A stretch of DNA of 9,413 bases from Bacillaceae bacterium. GTDB lineage: Bacteria; Bacillota; Bacilli; Bacillales_A; Planococcaceae. The notes under the pieces are model-generated. The model saw only the letters and a program-made list of their open reading frames with translations. It was not told where the DNA came from and made no database searches. Made by a program: the position numbers and the translations under genes. Positions 1 to 6,003 of this stretch are shown in pieces (within the stretch, counting starts at the first letter, position 1; every line of letters begins with the position of its first letter). Location: assembly GCA_030149685.1 (NCBI GenBank), contig JASLGI010000215.1, positions 1 through 9,413 on the forward strand. The letters are read 5' to 3'.

Positions 1-930
1 AGATGGCTCTTCGTGCAATTCGATCCCAATTCCGTGGCCGACACGGTTGTTGAAATATTTACCATATCCTGCTTCTTCAATTACTTCGCGTGCGGCATCG
101 TCAAACGTTTGATAACGTGCACGAGCTTCTACAGCTTTCATACCCGCTTCGTTCGAACGTTGAACCGTTTCATAAATTTCGCGTTGACGCTCGCTCGCTT
201 CACCAATAATGAATGTTCGTGTAATGTCTGAACAATATCCGTTTTTCATGACGCCGAAGTCGATGAGCAAGTAGTCGCCCTTTTGGAAAGCACGATCTCC
301 TGGTGAACCGTGAGGTAATGCTGCTTTTGGTCCCGATAACACGATCGTTGAAAATGATGGGCCATCCGCTCCGTGAATACGCATGAGTTGTTCGAGTTCA
401 CCGACGAGTTCTGCTTCTGTCATACCGATACGAACTTTTTGAATTCCATCTTCTAATACTTTTTCGATAATACGTAATGCTTCTTTCAATGCATCGATTT
501 CTTCAGAGCTTTTCTGCATACGCGCTCCATTGATGAACGGTTGAATATCCGTTAATTCAAGTTGTGGATAAGTTTCTGTTAATAAGTGAAAACGTTCGAC
601 ATTTACTGCACGGTATTCAATACCGAATTTGCCTGAAAGACGGGGGAGTGTCTCTTTGACAACGTCGAATGGAAGTTGTTCGTCTGAAATAGGGACAATC
701 GGACGAATAAGTGACGCTTCTTCTGCTGCGTCTTTATCGAGTGCTGGCACGAAAAACGCACGTTCGTTTTTCACTACATCGATGAAAAGTGCCATAAATC
801 GTTCATGAGGGTCTGAATTGAATCCTGTGTAATAAAAGATGTTCGCTGGGTCGTGGATCATTACACCGCGGTACCCGTGTAATTTTAAATGTTCAGTAAG
901 TTGCGCAAGTCGTTCTTCATAAATAGACAT
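1..930 (-). CDS. M24 family Xaa-Pro peptidase (aminopeptidase P / prolidase type), partial
   Basis: Metallopeptidase expected to cleave X-Pro bonds in the cytoplasm during peptide turnover. The ATG is at 930-928, preceded by GGAGG with about 15 bases between, and the frame stays open for 310 codons to the left edge, so the 3' end is missing. Residues 1 to about 135 form the creatinase-like N-terminal domain (FYYTGFNSDP near the start); the pita-bread catalytic domain follows. Visible metal ligands are D224 (in LIDFGV), D235 (in CSDITRT) and H299 (in GHGIGIE). H306 in HEEP is the usual second active-site histidine. The two C-terminal glutamate ligands (TIEPG region and final E) fall outside the window. 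Family members are about 350-365 residues, so some 45 are missing. It is divergently oriented to des, and nothing links the two functionally. The family is certain; aminopeptidase versus dipeptidase is not decided here. Confidence 0.93.
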   Translation of the reverse strand, partial: MSIYEERLAQLTEHLKLHGYRGVMIHDPANIFYYTGFNSDPHERFMALFIDVVKNERAFFVPALDKDAAEEASLIRPIVPISDEQLPFDVVKETLPRLSGKFGIEYRAVNVERFHLLTETYPQLELTDIQPFINGARMQKSSEEIDALKEALRIIEKVLEDGIQKVRIGMTEAELVGELEQLMRIHGADGPSFSTIVLSGPKAALPHGSPGDRAFQKGDYLLIDFGVMKNGYCSDITRTFIIGEASERQREIYETVQRSNEAGMKAVEARARYQTFDDAAREVIEEAGYGKYFNNRVGHGIGIELHEEPS

Positions 931-983
931 TGAATAAATGCTCCTCCATGAAATAGTCTTTTTCGTAAAATCTTCATCTAATT

Positions 984-1011
984 CTTATAGTAACAAAAAA
1001 ATTCCTTCGAA
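984..1011 (-). promoter_or_regulatory. Possible SigA promoter for the M24 peptidase gene
   Basis: Reading the minus strand, TATAAG (989-984) is a reasonable -10 box and TTCGAA (1011-1006) a poor -35 at 16 bp spacing. Transcription would start near 977, leaving a leader of about 45 bases. The -35 matches at only three of six positions, so the exact promoter is uncertain. Confidence 0.3.
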
Positions 1012-1027
1012 TCACCTAGACATACTT

Positions 1028-1042
1028 ATGAAAACGTTTCCC
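1028..1042. promoter_or_regulatory. cre-like (CcpA) operator in the divergent region
   Basis: ATGAAAACGTTTCCC fits the catabolite-response consensus WTGNAANCGNWNNCW at 14 of 15 positions; only the last base differs. It lies about 58 bp upstream of the putative peptidase transcription start and about 110 bp upstream of the putative des start. CcpA control of the peptidase gene is an inference; binding is not shown by sequence. Confidence 0.4.
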
Positions 1043-1074
1043 TTTTTGCTCTTTTTTACCAAATTGTGACGGAC

Positions 1075-1120
1075 ATGACATTTATCATATAGAAGTCATG
1101 ACAATTGCATCTACTGTCAT
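1075..1120 (+). promoter_or_regulatory. Likely DesR operator upstream of des (two linked dyads)
   Basis: Four copies of the pentamer ATGAC or its complement GTCAT form two interlocked dyads. ATGAC (1075-1079) faces GTCAT (1095-1099), and ATGACA (1098-1103) faces TGTCAT (1115-1120). The two dyads share the palindrome GTCATGAC (1095-1102). Relative to a start near 1147 this covers about -72 to -27, close to the -77 to -28 region that phospho-DesR occupies at B. subtilis des (recalled from the literature). Equivalent half-sites repeat at 20-23 bp, which places them on the same DNA face. The gene pair des/desKR makes DesR the obvious ligand. Confidence 0.6.
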
Positions 1121-1134
1121 TGGTGAACACTCGA

Positions 1135-1140
1135 TAAGAT
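1135..1140 (+). promoter_or_regulatory. Putative -10 box of the des promoter
   Basis: TAAGAT (4 of 6 matches to TATAAT) sits 33 bp before the des start codon. The positions 16-18 bp upstream hold no acceptable -35 box. A promoter lacking a -35 is what an activator-dependent promoter looks like, and it fits activation by DesR from 1075-1120. The precise start site is inferred. Confidence 0.38.
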
Positions 1141-1173
1141 GTAGTTACAAAGAAAAAACAAGGAGAGGTCAAC

Positions 1174-2196
1174 ATGAGTAAAGAGAAGACGAAACAACTT
1201 CATAAACAAGTAGCTCCTTATGCGAAATCAGACACGTGGCACAGTATTGGACAAATTGTAAATACAATCCCGCCATTTTTCTTTCTTTGGTTTCTTGCGT
1301 ATCAGAGCTATCTCGTACACCCATTACTATCACTTCCATTTGCCGTAATTGCTGCTGGATTTATGGTACGTACATTTATCATTTTCCACGATGCAACCCA
1401 TGGTTCATTTTTCAAGAAAAAATGGGCGAACAATTTAATCGGAAATATTGCGGGGATTTTAACCTTTTTCCCTTATGAACAATGGAAACGAGAGCATATT
1501 ACCCATCATGCGACAAGTTCAAATTTAGACAAACGAGGAACAGGAGACATTTGGGTGATGACGGTTGAAGAATACGTCAACGCTTCAAAATGGGAACGTT
1601 TTGTTTACCGATTTTATCGCAACCCACTCGTGATGTTCGGTATCGGTCCTTTCTACTTAGTCTTCTTCTCGAATCGTTTGAACCGTAAAGGTGCTCGTCT
1701 AAAAGAACGTCTGAATACGCACTTTACTTCACTCATGATTGCGCTTATTTCAATCGGTATGATGTTGTGGATCGGCTGGCAACCATTTGTCGTCATCCAA
1801 GGAACGATTGTCTTTGTTGCAGCCTCCCTTGGAATTTGGCTATTCTATATTCAACATACGTTCGAAGATTCTTATTTCGAACAAAAAGAGGATTGGAATT
1901 ATGTCCAAGCAGCGGTTGAAGGAAGTTCTTACTACAAACTCCCAAAAGTACTCCAGTGGCTCACTGGAAATATCGGCTTCCATCACGTGCACCATTTAGC
2001 ACCGCGTGTGCCAAATTATCGACTCGAAGATGCTCATGAAAATGTGAAACCTTTACAAGAAGCGACAACTCTCACATTAAAAACAAGTTTAGAAACGATC
2101 AAGTACAAACTATATGATGCAGAAGAGCGACGGTTCGTCACGTTTCGTGAAGTTGCTCCACTCATTGAAGAGCAAGATCGACGTGTCACATCGTAA
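1174..2196 (+). CDS. des: Acyl-lipid fatty acid desaturase, Des type
   Basis: Membrane di-iron desaturase that introduces a double bond into acyl chains of membrane lipids; B. subtilis Des is the delta-5 enzyme induced by cold. The 340-residue length is close to that family's (about 350). The three histidine boxes are present: HDATH (72-76), HITHH (108-112) and HHVHH (270-274), with an additional HTFED at 228-232. Box two is followed by the Des-type signature SSNLDKRGTGDIW (115-127). Hydrophobic segments lie at about 30-48, 50-71, 152-166, 185-203 and 205-224, the usual arrangement that keeps the boxes on the cytoplasmic face. The ATG follows AGGAG (1161-1165) with 8-base spacing. It is monocistronic, with its own terminator downstream and a likely DesR operator upstream, and is followed by desKR. 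Positional specificity (delta-5) is inferred from the homologue. Confidence 0.95.
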   Translation: MSKEKTKQLHKQVAPYAKSDTWHSIGQIVNTIPPFFFLWFLAYQSYLVHPLLSLPFAVIAAGFMVRTFIIFHDATHGSFFKKKWANNLIGNIAGILTFFPYEQWKREHITHHATSSNLDKRGTGDIWVMTVEEYVNASKWERFVYRFYRNPLVMFGIGPFYLVFFSNRLNRKGARLKERLNTHFTSLMIALISIGMMLWIGWQPFVVIQGTIVFVAASLGIWLFYIQHTFEDSYFEQKEDWNYVQAAVEGSSYYKLPKVLQWLTGNIGFHHVHHLAPRVPNYRLEDAHENVKPLQEATTLTLKTSLETIKYKLYDAEERRFVTFREVAPLIEEQDRRVTS

Positions 2197-2213
2197 AAAA
2201 TAGTTGATAATCG

Positions 2214-2247
2214 AGCGAGTCCTTCTAAAAGGGCTCGCTTTTCTTTT
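2214..2247 (+). terminator. Intrinsic terminator of des
   Basis: A 10-bp stem with one G-U pair (5' arm 2214-2223, 3' arm 2230-2239), a 6-base loop and a T-rich tail TTTTCTTTT. It starts 17 bases after the des stop codon, so des and desKR are expected to be separate transcripts. Confidence 0.85.
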
Positions 2248-2280
2248 GTGGATAACTTTTTTGAAAGTCGTGCGACGTTT

Positions 2281-2443
2281 CCTACATTCAAAAGCAAGAA
2301 AAAGAAACTTCAAGCTCTCAATTGTGGAAAAAGCGTTCATGATTATAGCTGGGGGATGTTCACGAATTTTTAGAATACAAGCTAAAAGAACAAGGGAAGC
2401 AACTTGTGAATATTAATAAGTGGAGGGTAGTTCACAAGAAGGT
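2281..2443 (+). pseudogene. Relic of an IS200/IS605-type TnpB (OrfB) gene, frameshifted
   Basis: Three short reading-frame pieces join into a recognisable TnpB RuvC-to-zinc-ribbon segment. Frame 1 (2281-2370) ends in KKLQALNCGKSVHDYSWGMF followed by TNF and a TAG stop (2371-2373). The next frame continues from the same point with LEYKLKEQGKQLVNINKW (to 2423). The third frame gives SSQ (2429-2437). This order matches the family pattern F..(M/F)L.YK....G........(K)WFPSS..C. One missing T in the T5 run (2367-2371) and one missing base in 2424-2428 would restore a single frame. The catalytic N-terminal part, the zinc-ribbon cysteines and any insertion-sequence ends are absent, so it cannot be functional. 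Identification rests on motif memory, not a search. The fragment ends directly at the desK promoter, between des and desKR. Confidence 0.72.
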
Positions 2444-2448
2444 ATAAT
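2443..2448 (+). promoter_or_regulatory. Probable -10 box for desKR
   Basis: TATAAT is a perfect -10 box, 24 bases before the desK start, but positions 16-18 bp upstream have no recognisable -35 and there is no TG extension. Transcription from it would begin near 2455, almost at the Shine-Dalgarno sequence (2460-2464). It abuts the TnpB relic, so the upstream promoter half may have been altered by that insertion or its decay. Confidence 0.4.
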
Positions 2449-2472
2449 AGAAAGAAAGAGGAGGCGAATTAA

Positions 2473-3624
2473 TTGCAAGAAAAATGGTATCAAATTTTTC
2501 CTAAAAGTCCGTTTTTAAGTGTGTACGTATGGATTATTTTTAGCGTATTACCGTTCTTTTTCATTTTCCGTTCATCGTCTCCGTTTGAAATATTACTCGG
2601 GCTTAGTGCGATGATTTTATTTTTCCTATCGTATTATTTTTCACGTAAAGCGCGTCCAGGCTTTATTTATATGTGGCTAAGCTTTGAAATGATTATTCAT
2701 GCGTTGATGACCCTCGTTTTCGGTTATGTTTATTTATCGTTGTTTATTGCATTTTTCATCGGAACGATTCGCCATCCTGTCGGTTTTTATATTTTATACG
2801 GTATTCATATAGCGGTTACGATTATTACAGTCGGTATCGGGATGTTCATCGATTTAGATTTATTTTTACCGCAACTTCCTTTTGTGATTGTAGCAATTAT
2901 TGGGACCATTTTACTTCCGTTTAATTTGTATTACCGGAATAAACGTGTGAATTTAGAAGGTCAATTAGAGGATGCACGTGAACAGATTTCTGCTTTACAC
3001 ATCGTCGCTGAGCGTGAACGCATTGCTCGAGACTTACACGATACGCTCGGTCAAAAATTATCGATGATTGGTTTGAAAAGTGAATTGGCGATTCGGTACG
3101 TAGAGCGTGATGCAGAAGCGGCGAAGAAAGAATTGCGCGACATTCGACAGACATCACGTATTGCGTTACAAGAAGTACGTGAGCTTGTCGCTGGCATGCG
3201 AGCGATTCGATTAAATGAAGAGTTGCCACGGGTAGAGCAGATGCTCGATGCAGCAGAAATTACAGTCCACATCGAAGGAGATGCAGTGATTAAGAAACTC
3301 CCTTCGATTACAGAAAATGTCGTCAGTATGTGCTTAAAAGAAGCTGTAACAAATGTTGTGAAACATAGTGAAGCGACAAATTGTTGGATCCATTTTGATC
3401 AACAACCGAAAGAGTTAATTGTTCATATTTGTGATGATGGTATTGGATTACCGGAACATTACGAGTGGAATGGTTCTGGATTGCAAGGGATCCAGGAACG
3501 TGTAGAGTTTTTAAATGGTCATTTTCAGCTGACAGAAAATCCGCACATTGAAGATGCACGAGGAGTTTGTCTATCTTTACGTGTACCGAATGTGATTACG
3601 CATCAAAAGGAGGAAAAAGAATGA
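2473..3624 (+). CDS. desK: Membrane thermosensor histidine kinase DesK
   Basis: Sensor kinase/phosphatase that responds to membrane thickness and order and controls phosphorylation of DesR. 383 residues against about 370 in B. subtilis. Hydrophobic segments at about 14-33, 38-56, 64-82, 84-98, 104-127 and 133-153 give a polytopic N-terminal sensor. A signalling coiled coil follows (155-180). The HisKA_3 dimerisation domain carries the phospho-acceptor H189 in ERIARDLHDTLGQKL. The ATPase domain shows the N box (CLKEAVTNVVKHSEA, N294), the G1 box DDGIG (321-325) and the G2 box GSGLQGIQERV (335-345). The start is TTG (2473) with GGAGG 8 bases upstream; no ATG near the N-terminus would retain the first segment. 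The gene overlaps desR by 4 bp. Several residues implicated in sensing differ from my recollection of the B. subtilis protein (see findings). Confidence 0.95.
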   Translation: MQEKWYQIFPKSPFLSVYVWIIFSVLPFFFIFRSSSPFEILLGLSAMILFFLSYYFSRKARPGFIYMWLSFEMIIHALMTLVFGYVYLSLFIAFFIGTIRHPVGFYILYGIHIAVTIITVGIGMFIDLDLFLPQLPFVIVAIIGTILLPFNLYYRNKRVNLEGQLEDAREQISALHIVAERERIARDLHDTLGQKLSMIGLKSELAIRYVERDAEAAKKELRDIRQTSRIALQEVRELVAGMRAIRLNEELPRVEQMLDAAEITVHIEGDAVIKKLPSITENVVSMCLKEAVTNVVKHSEATNCWIHFDQQPKELIVHICDDGIGLPEHYEWNGSGLQGIQERVEFLNGHFQLTENPHIEDARGVCLSLRVPNVITHQKEEKE

Positions 3625-4226
3625 TACGAATTATTATCGCAGAAGATCAAGGGATGATGCTCGGTGCGATGAGTACATTGCTCGATATGGAGCCTGATAT
3701 GGAAGTTGTCGGACAAGCTAAAAATGGAGAAGAGGCAGTGAATCTTGTCCGTGAATTGTCACCGGATATTTGTTTGATGGATATCGAAATGCCAGTGATG
3801 ACAGGGCTTGATGCGGCAGAAGTATTAAAAGAAGACGAATGTAAAGTCATTATTGTGACGACATTTGCTCGTGCGGGATATTTTAGCCGTGCACGAAAAG
3901 CGAAAGTCGCTGGCTATTTGTTGAAAGATAGTCCGATTGAAGAGCTAGCAGAAGCGATTCGATCGATTGTGAATGGGAGAAAAATCTATGCACCTGAGCT
4001 TGTAGATTTAGCTTATGATGCTGTCGAAGAGAATCCATTGACGGAACGAGAAACAGAAGTGTTACGGCTCGTTGCCGAAGGAAAAACGACGAAAGAAATT
4101 GCGGGAGAACTTTATTTAGCACCAGGAACTGTTCGAAACTATATTTCAACGATTTTAGATAAACTCGGTGTAGGCAATCGAATTGAAGCAATCGTTCATT
4201 CGAAGGAAAAAGGCTGGTTTCGTTAA
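3621..4226 (+). CDS. desR: Response regulator DesR (NarL/LuxR family)
   Basis: Cytoplasmic transcription activator of des, phosphorylated by DesK. 201 residues, essentially the B. subtilis length (199). The receiver domain spans about 1-117, with acidic pocket E8/D9, phospho-acceptor D54 (CLMDIEMP), T80 and K102 (YLLKDSP). The LuxR/GerE helix-turn-helix covers about 137-196: PLTERETEVLRLVAEGKTTK then EIAGELYLAPGTVRNYIST. I placed the start at 3621 because AAAGGAGG (3606-3613) precedes that ATG by 7 bases and it overlaps the desK stop as ATGA. A longer in-frame reading from 3567 would lie inside desK and add residues absent from the family. Cotranscription with desK and translational coupling are expected. 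The likely target operator is at 1075-1120. Confidence 0.96.
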   Translation: MIRIIIAEDQGMMLGAMSTLLDMEPDMEVVGQAKNGEEAVNLVRELSPDICLMDIEMPVMTGLDAAEVLKEDECKVIIVTTFARAGYFSRARKAKVAGYLLKDSPIEELAEAIRSIVNGRKIYAPELVDLAYDAVEENPLTERETEVLRLVAEGKTTKEIAGELYLAPGTVRNYISTILDKLGVGNRIEAIVHSKEKGWFR

Positions 4227-4291
4227 TTGAATGAAAGATAAGTAGTTTCAGCACTTGAACATTCTCTCGAATTTCGTTAGTTTTGTACTAG

Positions 4292-4297
4292 TATATT
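4292..4297 (+). promoter_or_regulatory. Possible -10 box for the carboxypeptidase gene
   Basis: TATATT lies 18 bases before the GTG start in the 89-base gap after desR. No good -35 is found at 16-18 bp. No terminator is visible between desR and this gene either, so read-through from desKR is an alternative source of expression. Confidence 0.28.
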
Positions 4298-4315
4298 GTA
4301 GAGAGGGTAGACGAT

Positions 4316-5302
4316 GTGAAAAGAATTGTAGGAATTATACTTTTGTTTTTAATTGCGGGAGTCGCTGTCTTTTTTTGGGCTTCTGAAAAAGAAAATCTTT
4401 CATCTGATAGCGTCTCAAAAGAGAAAGAGCAATCACCGATTGAAGAAGTAGAAAAAGAAGAGAAAGCACATTGGACGGGGATGGAACCAAAACAAACACC
4501 TTCTGAGCCTTCAAAAGGTCGTGCAGAACTTGTTGCGAATGCGACAACGGGAGAAATTCTTTATGGTGATAATATTGATGAAAAGTTAGCGATTGCGAGT
4601 ATTACGAAAATGATTACGCAATATATGGTGCTCGATCGTATCGATCGCGGTGTATTGACGTGGGATACGACATATCGTATTAGCGAAAACTTTTTAGAAG
4701 GGTATGACCGTAATGTTATCGCAACGATCGGTTTACAACCGAATAAAGATTATACCGTTCGTTATTTGTTTGAAGCAGTAAGCGTTGTAAGTGCAAACGA
4801 TGCAGCCGTTGCTCTCGGTGAATTAATGGGGGGAACAGAAAGTGCCTATACACAAATGATGAATGATATGGCGCATGAACTCGGAATGACTTCGACGAAA
4901 TATATTAACGCAACAGGTCTTCCACAAAACGGGGAACATAACCATTCTACTGCTCGTGATTTACTCCGCTTAGGTTCAGCGATGGTAGAACGTTATCCAG
5001 ATATTTTAAAGTTTTCAAGTATGTCGAGTTTAGTAAGTGAGTATGGAGAAACACACGTATCAACGAATTGGTTGTTACAAGGAATGCCGCTTGCTCTCGA
5101 AGGTGTTGACGGATTAAAAACAGGATTTACTGAAAAAGCAGGACCGAGCTTCGTTGCAACGGGAACATCGAATGATGAACGTTATTTCGTCGTTCTTTTA
5201 AATTACCCAGCAAACGGCAACGATATGAAAACACCAAAATTCCAACGAGCATCAGACTTGATTCAACAGTTTTTCCCTAAAACAGAAGAAGTGAAAGAAT
5301 AA
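4316..5302 (+). CDS. Membrane-anchored D-alanyl-D-alanine carboxypeptidase (peptidase S11)
   Basis: Low-molecular-mass penicillin-binding protein that trims the terminal D-Ala of peptidoglycan stem peptides outside the membrane. 328 residues. The N-terminus (MKR then a hydrophobic stretch 4-22) is a signal anchor or signal peptide without a lipobox cysteine. A highly charged Glu/Lys linker (about 24-68) leads to the catalytic domain. All three active-site motifs are intact: S95-I-T-K98, S159-A-N161 and K268-T-G270. Unlike DacA/PBP5, it ends soon after the catalytic domain, with no PBP5 C-terminal beta domain and no amphipathic membrane helix, so attachment must come from the N-terminus. The GTG start (4316) has GAGAGGG 8 bases upstream. 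The overlapping ATG at 4314 is out of frame. It is followed by a terminator and convergent with thiE. No link to the Des system is evident beyond position. Confidence 0.92.
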   Translation: MKRIVGIILLFLIAGVAVFFWASEKENLSSDSVSKEKEQSPIEEVEKEEKAHWTGMEPKQTPSEPSKGRAELVANATTGEILYGDNIDEKLAIASITKMITQYMVLDRIDRGVLTWDTTYRISENFLEGYDRNVIATIGLQPNKDYTVRYLFEAVSVVSANDAAVALGELMGGTESAYTQMMNDMAHELGMTSTKYINATGLPQNGEHNHSTARDLLRLGSAMVERYPDILKFSSMSSLVSEYGETHVSTNWLLQGMPLALEGVDGLKTGFTEKAGPSFVATGTSNDERYFVVLLNYPANGNDMKTPKFQRASDLIQQFFPKTEEVKE

Positions 5303-5306
5303 AAAT

Positions 5307-5346
5307 AAACCTTCATGAAGTGATTGATCTTCATGAAGGTTTTTTC
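5307..5346. terminator. Bidirectional terminator between convergent genes
   Basis: Perfect 14-bp inverted repeat (5307-5320 with 5329-5342) around an 8-base loop. T-runs follow on the plus strand (5340-5346), and five T's follow on the minus strand (complement of 5301-5305). It can therefore end both the carboxypeptidase transcript and the thiMDE transcript. Each arm also contains the 10-bp palindrome CTTCATGAAG. Confidence 0.9.
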
Positions 5347-5352
5347 GTCTAT

Positions 5353-6003
5353 TTATGGCCGCTCTTTCAAACGTTGAATCCCTTGACTCATTTGCTTGGC
5401 GATTTGTTTTGGTTGTTTGTGACTGGCAATAGCAGAGATGAGTGAAACACCATCAGCCCCTGCTTGGATTACGGGTGCATAGTTCGTATCGTTAATGCCG
5501 CCAATTCCGACGATTGGAAAGTTGATGCCAGCTTGCCGAATATGTGCAATGATTTGTGTGCCAGCAGTTTCTTTCGCATCGAGCTTCGTCGTCGTATCAT
5601 AGATGGGACCCATTCCGACGTAGTTTGCACCGTCTTTCATTGCTCGTTCGACTTCTTCACGTGTACGTGCAGAGACGCCGAGTATTTTCTCTCGCCCGAT
5701 GCGTGTTCGTACTTCATGAGCAGGAGCATCATCTTGTCCGATATGTACGCCGTCTGCATCGAGTGCGATAGCGAGTTCGACGTCATCATTCATAATGAAA
5801 GGAACGTCGTATTGTCGGCAAATCGTTTGTAATCGGAGGGCGAGTGCTTTTTTCTCTTCTCCAACGAGCGCATTCGGTCCTTTTTCGCGAAACTGAAAAA
5901 GTGTTGCACCCCCTTCGAGAGCAAGCTGTAACGTTTTTTCTGGTGAGTAATGTTTGCAATTTGGTGAGCCCATAATGAAATAAAGGGATAATTTGTTACG
6001 CAT
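5353..6003 (-). CDS. thiE: Thiamine-phosphate synthase ThiE
   Basis: Cytoplasmic TIM-barrel enzyme that couples HMP diphosphate with hydroxyethylthiazole phosphate to give thiamine phosphate and pyrophosphate. 216 residues, normal for the family. Diagnostic stretches in order: LFQFREKG (35-42), PFIMNDDVELA (68-78) with the Mg/diphosphate aspartates, DGVHIGQDD (84-92), ILGVSARTREEV (107-118), YVGMGPIYDTTTK (128-140), VGIGGI (165-170) and AGADGVSLISAI (181-192). The ATG (6003-6001) lies inside the last codons of thiD, giving an 8-bp overlap. No good Shine-Dalgarno precedes it, so translation is probably coupled to thiD. It is the last gene of the TPP-riboswitch operon and supplies the joining step for the products of ThiM and ThiD. 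Confidence 0.97.
   Translation of the reverse strand: MRNKLSLYFIMGSPNCKHYSPEKTLQLALEGGATLFQFREKGPNALVGEEKKALALRLQTICRQYDVPFIMNDDVELAIALDADGVHIGQDDAPAHEVRTRIGREKILGVSARTREEVERAMKDGANYVGMGPIYDTTTKLDAKETAGTQIIAHIRQAGINFPIVGIGGINDTNYAPVIQAGADGVSLISAIASHKQPKQIAKQMSQGIQRLKERP

Noticed and set aside
2204..2416. 70-codon plus-strand reading frame after des
   Set aside because: It starts inside the des terminator and has no ribosome binding site. The same stretch in other frames gives the TnpB-like segments, so this frame is an accident.
3567..3620. N-terminal extension of desR from an upstream in-frame ATG
   Set aside because: It would overlap desK by over 50 bases and add residues absent from DesR. 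The ATG at 3621 has a near-perfect Shine-Dalgarno and the typical ATGA overlap.
4264..4307. Possible hairpin pairing CTCTC (about 4265) with the GAGAG Shine-Dalgarno of the carboxypeptidase gene
   Set aside because: Only 5 bp with a loop of about 30 bases, and the upstream arm would not be in a transcript starting after the TATATT box.
5464..5832. 122-codon plus-strand frame opposite thiE
   Set aside because: Antisense shadow of a clearly conserved gene; the protein has no recognisable features.
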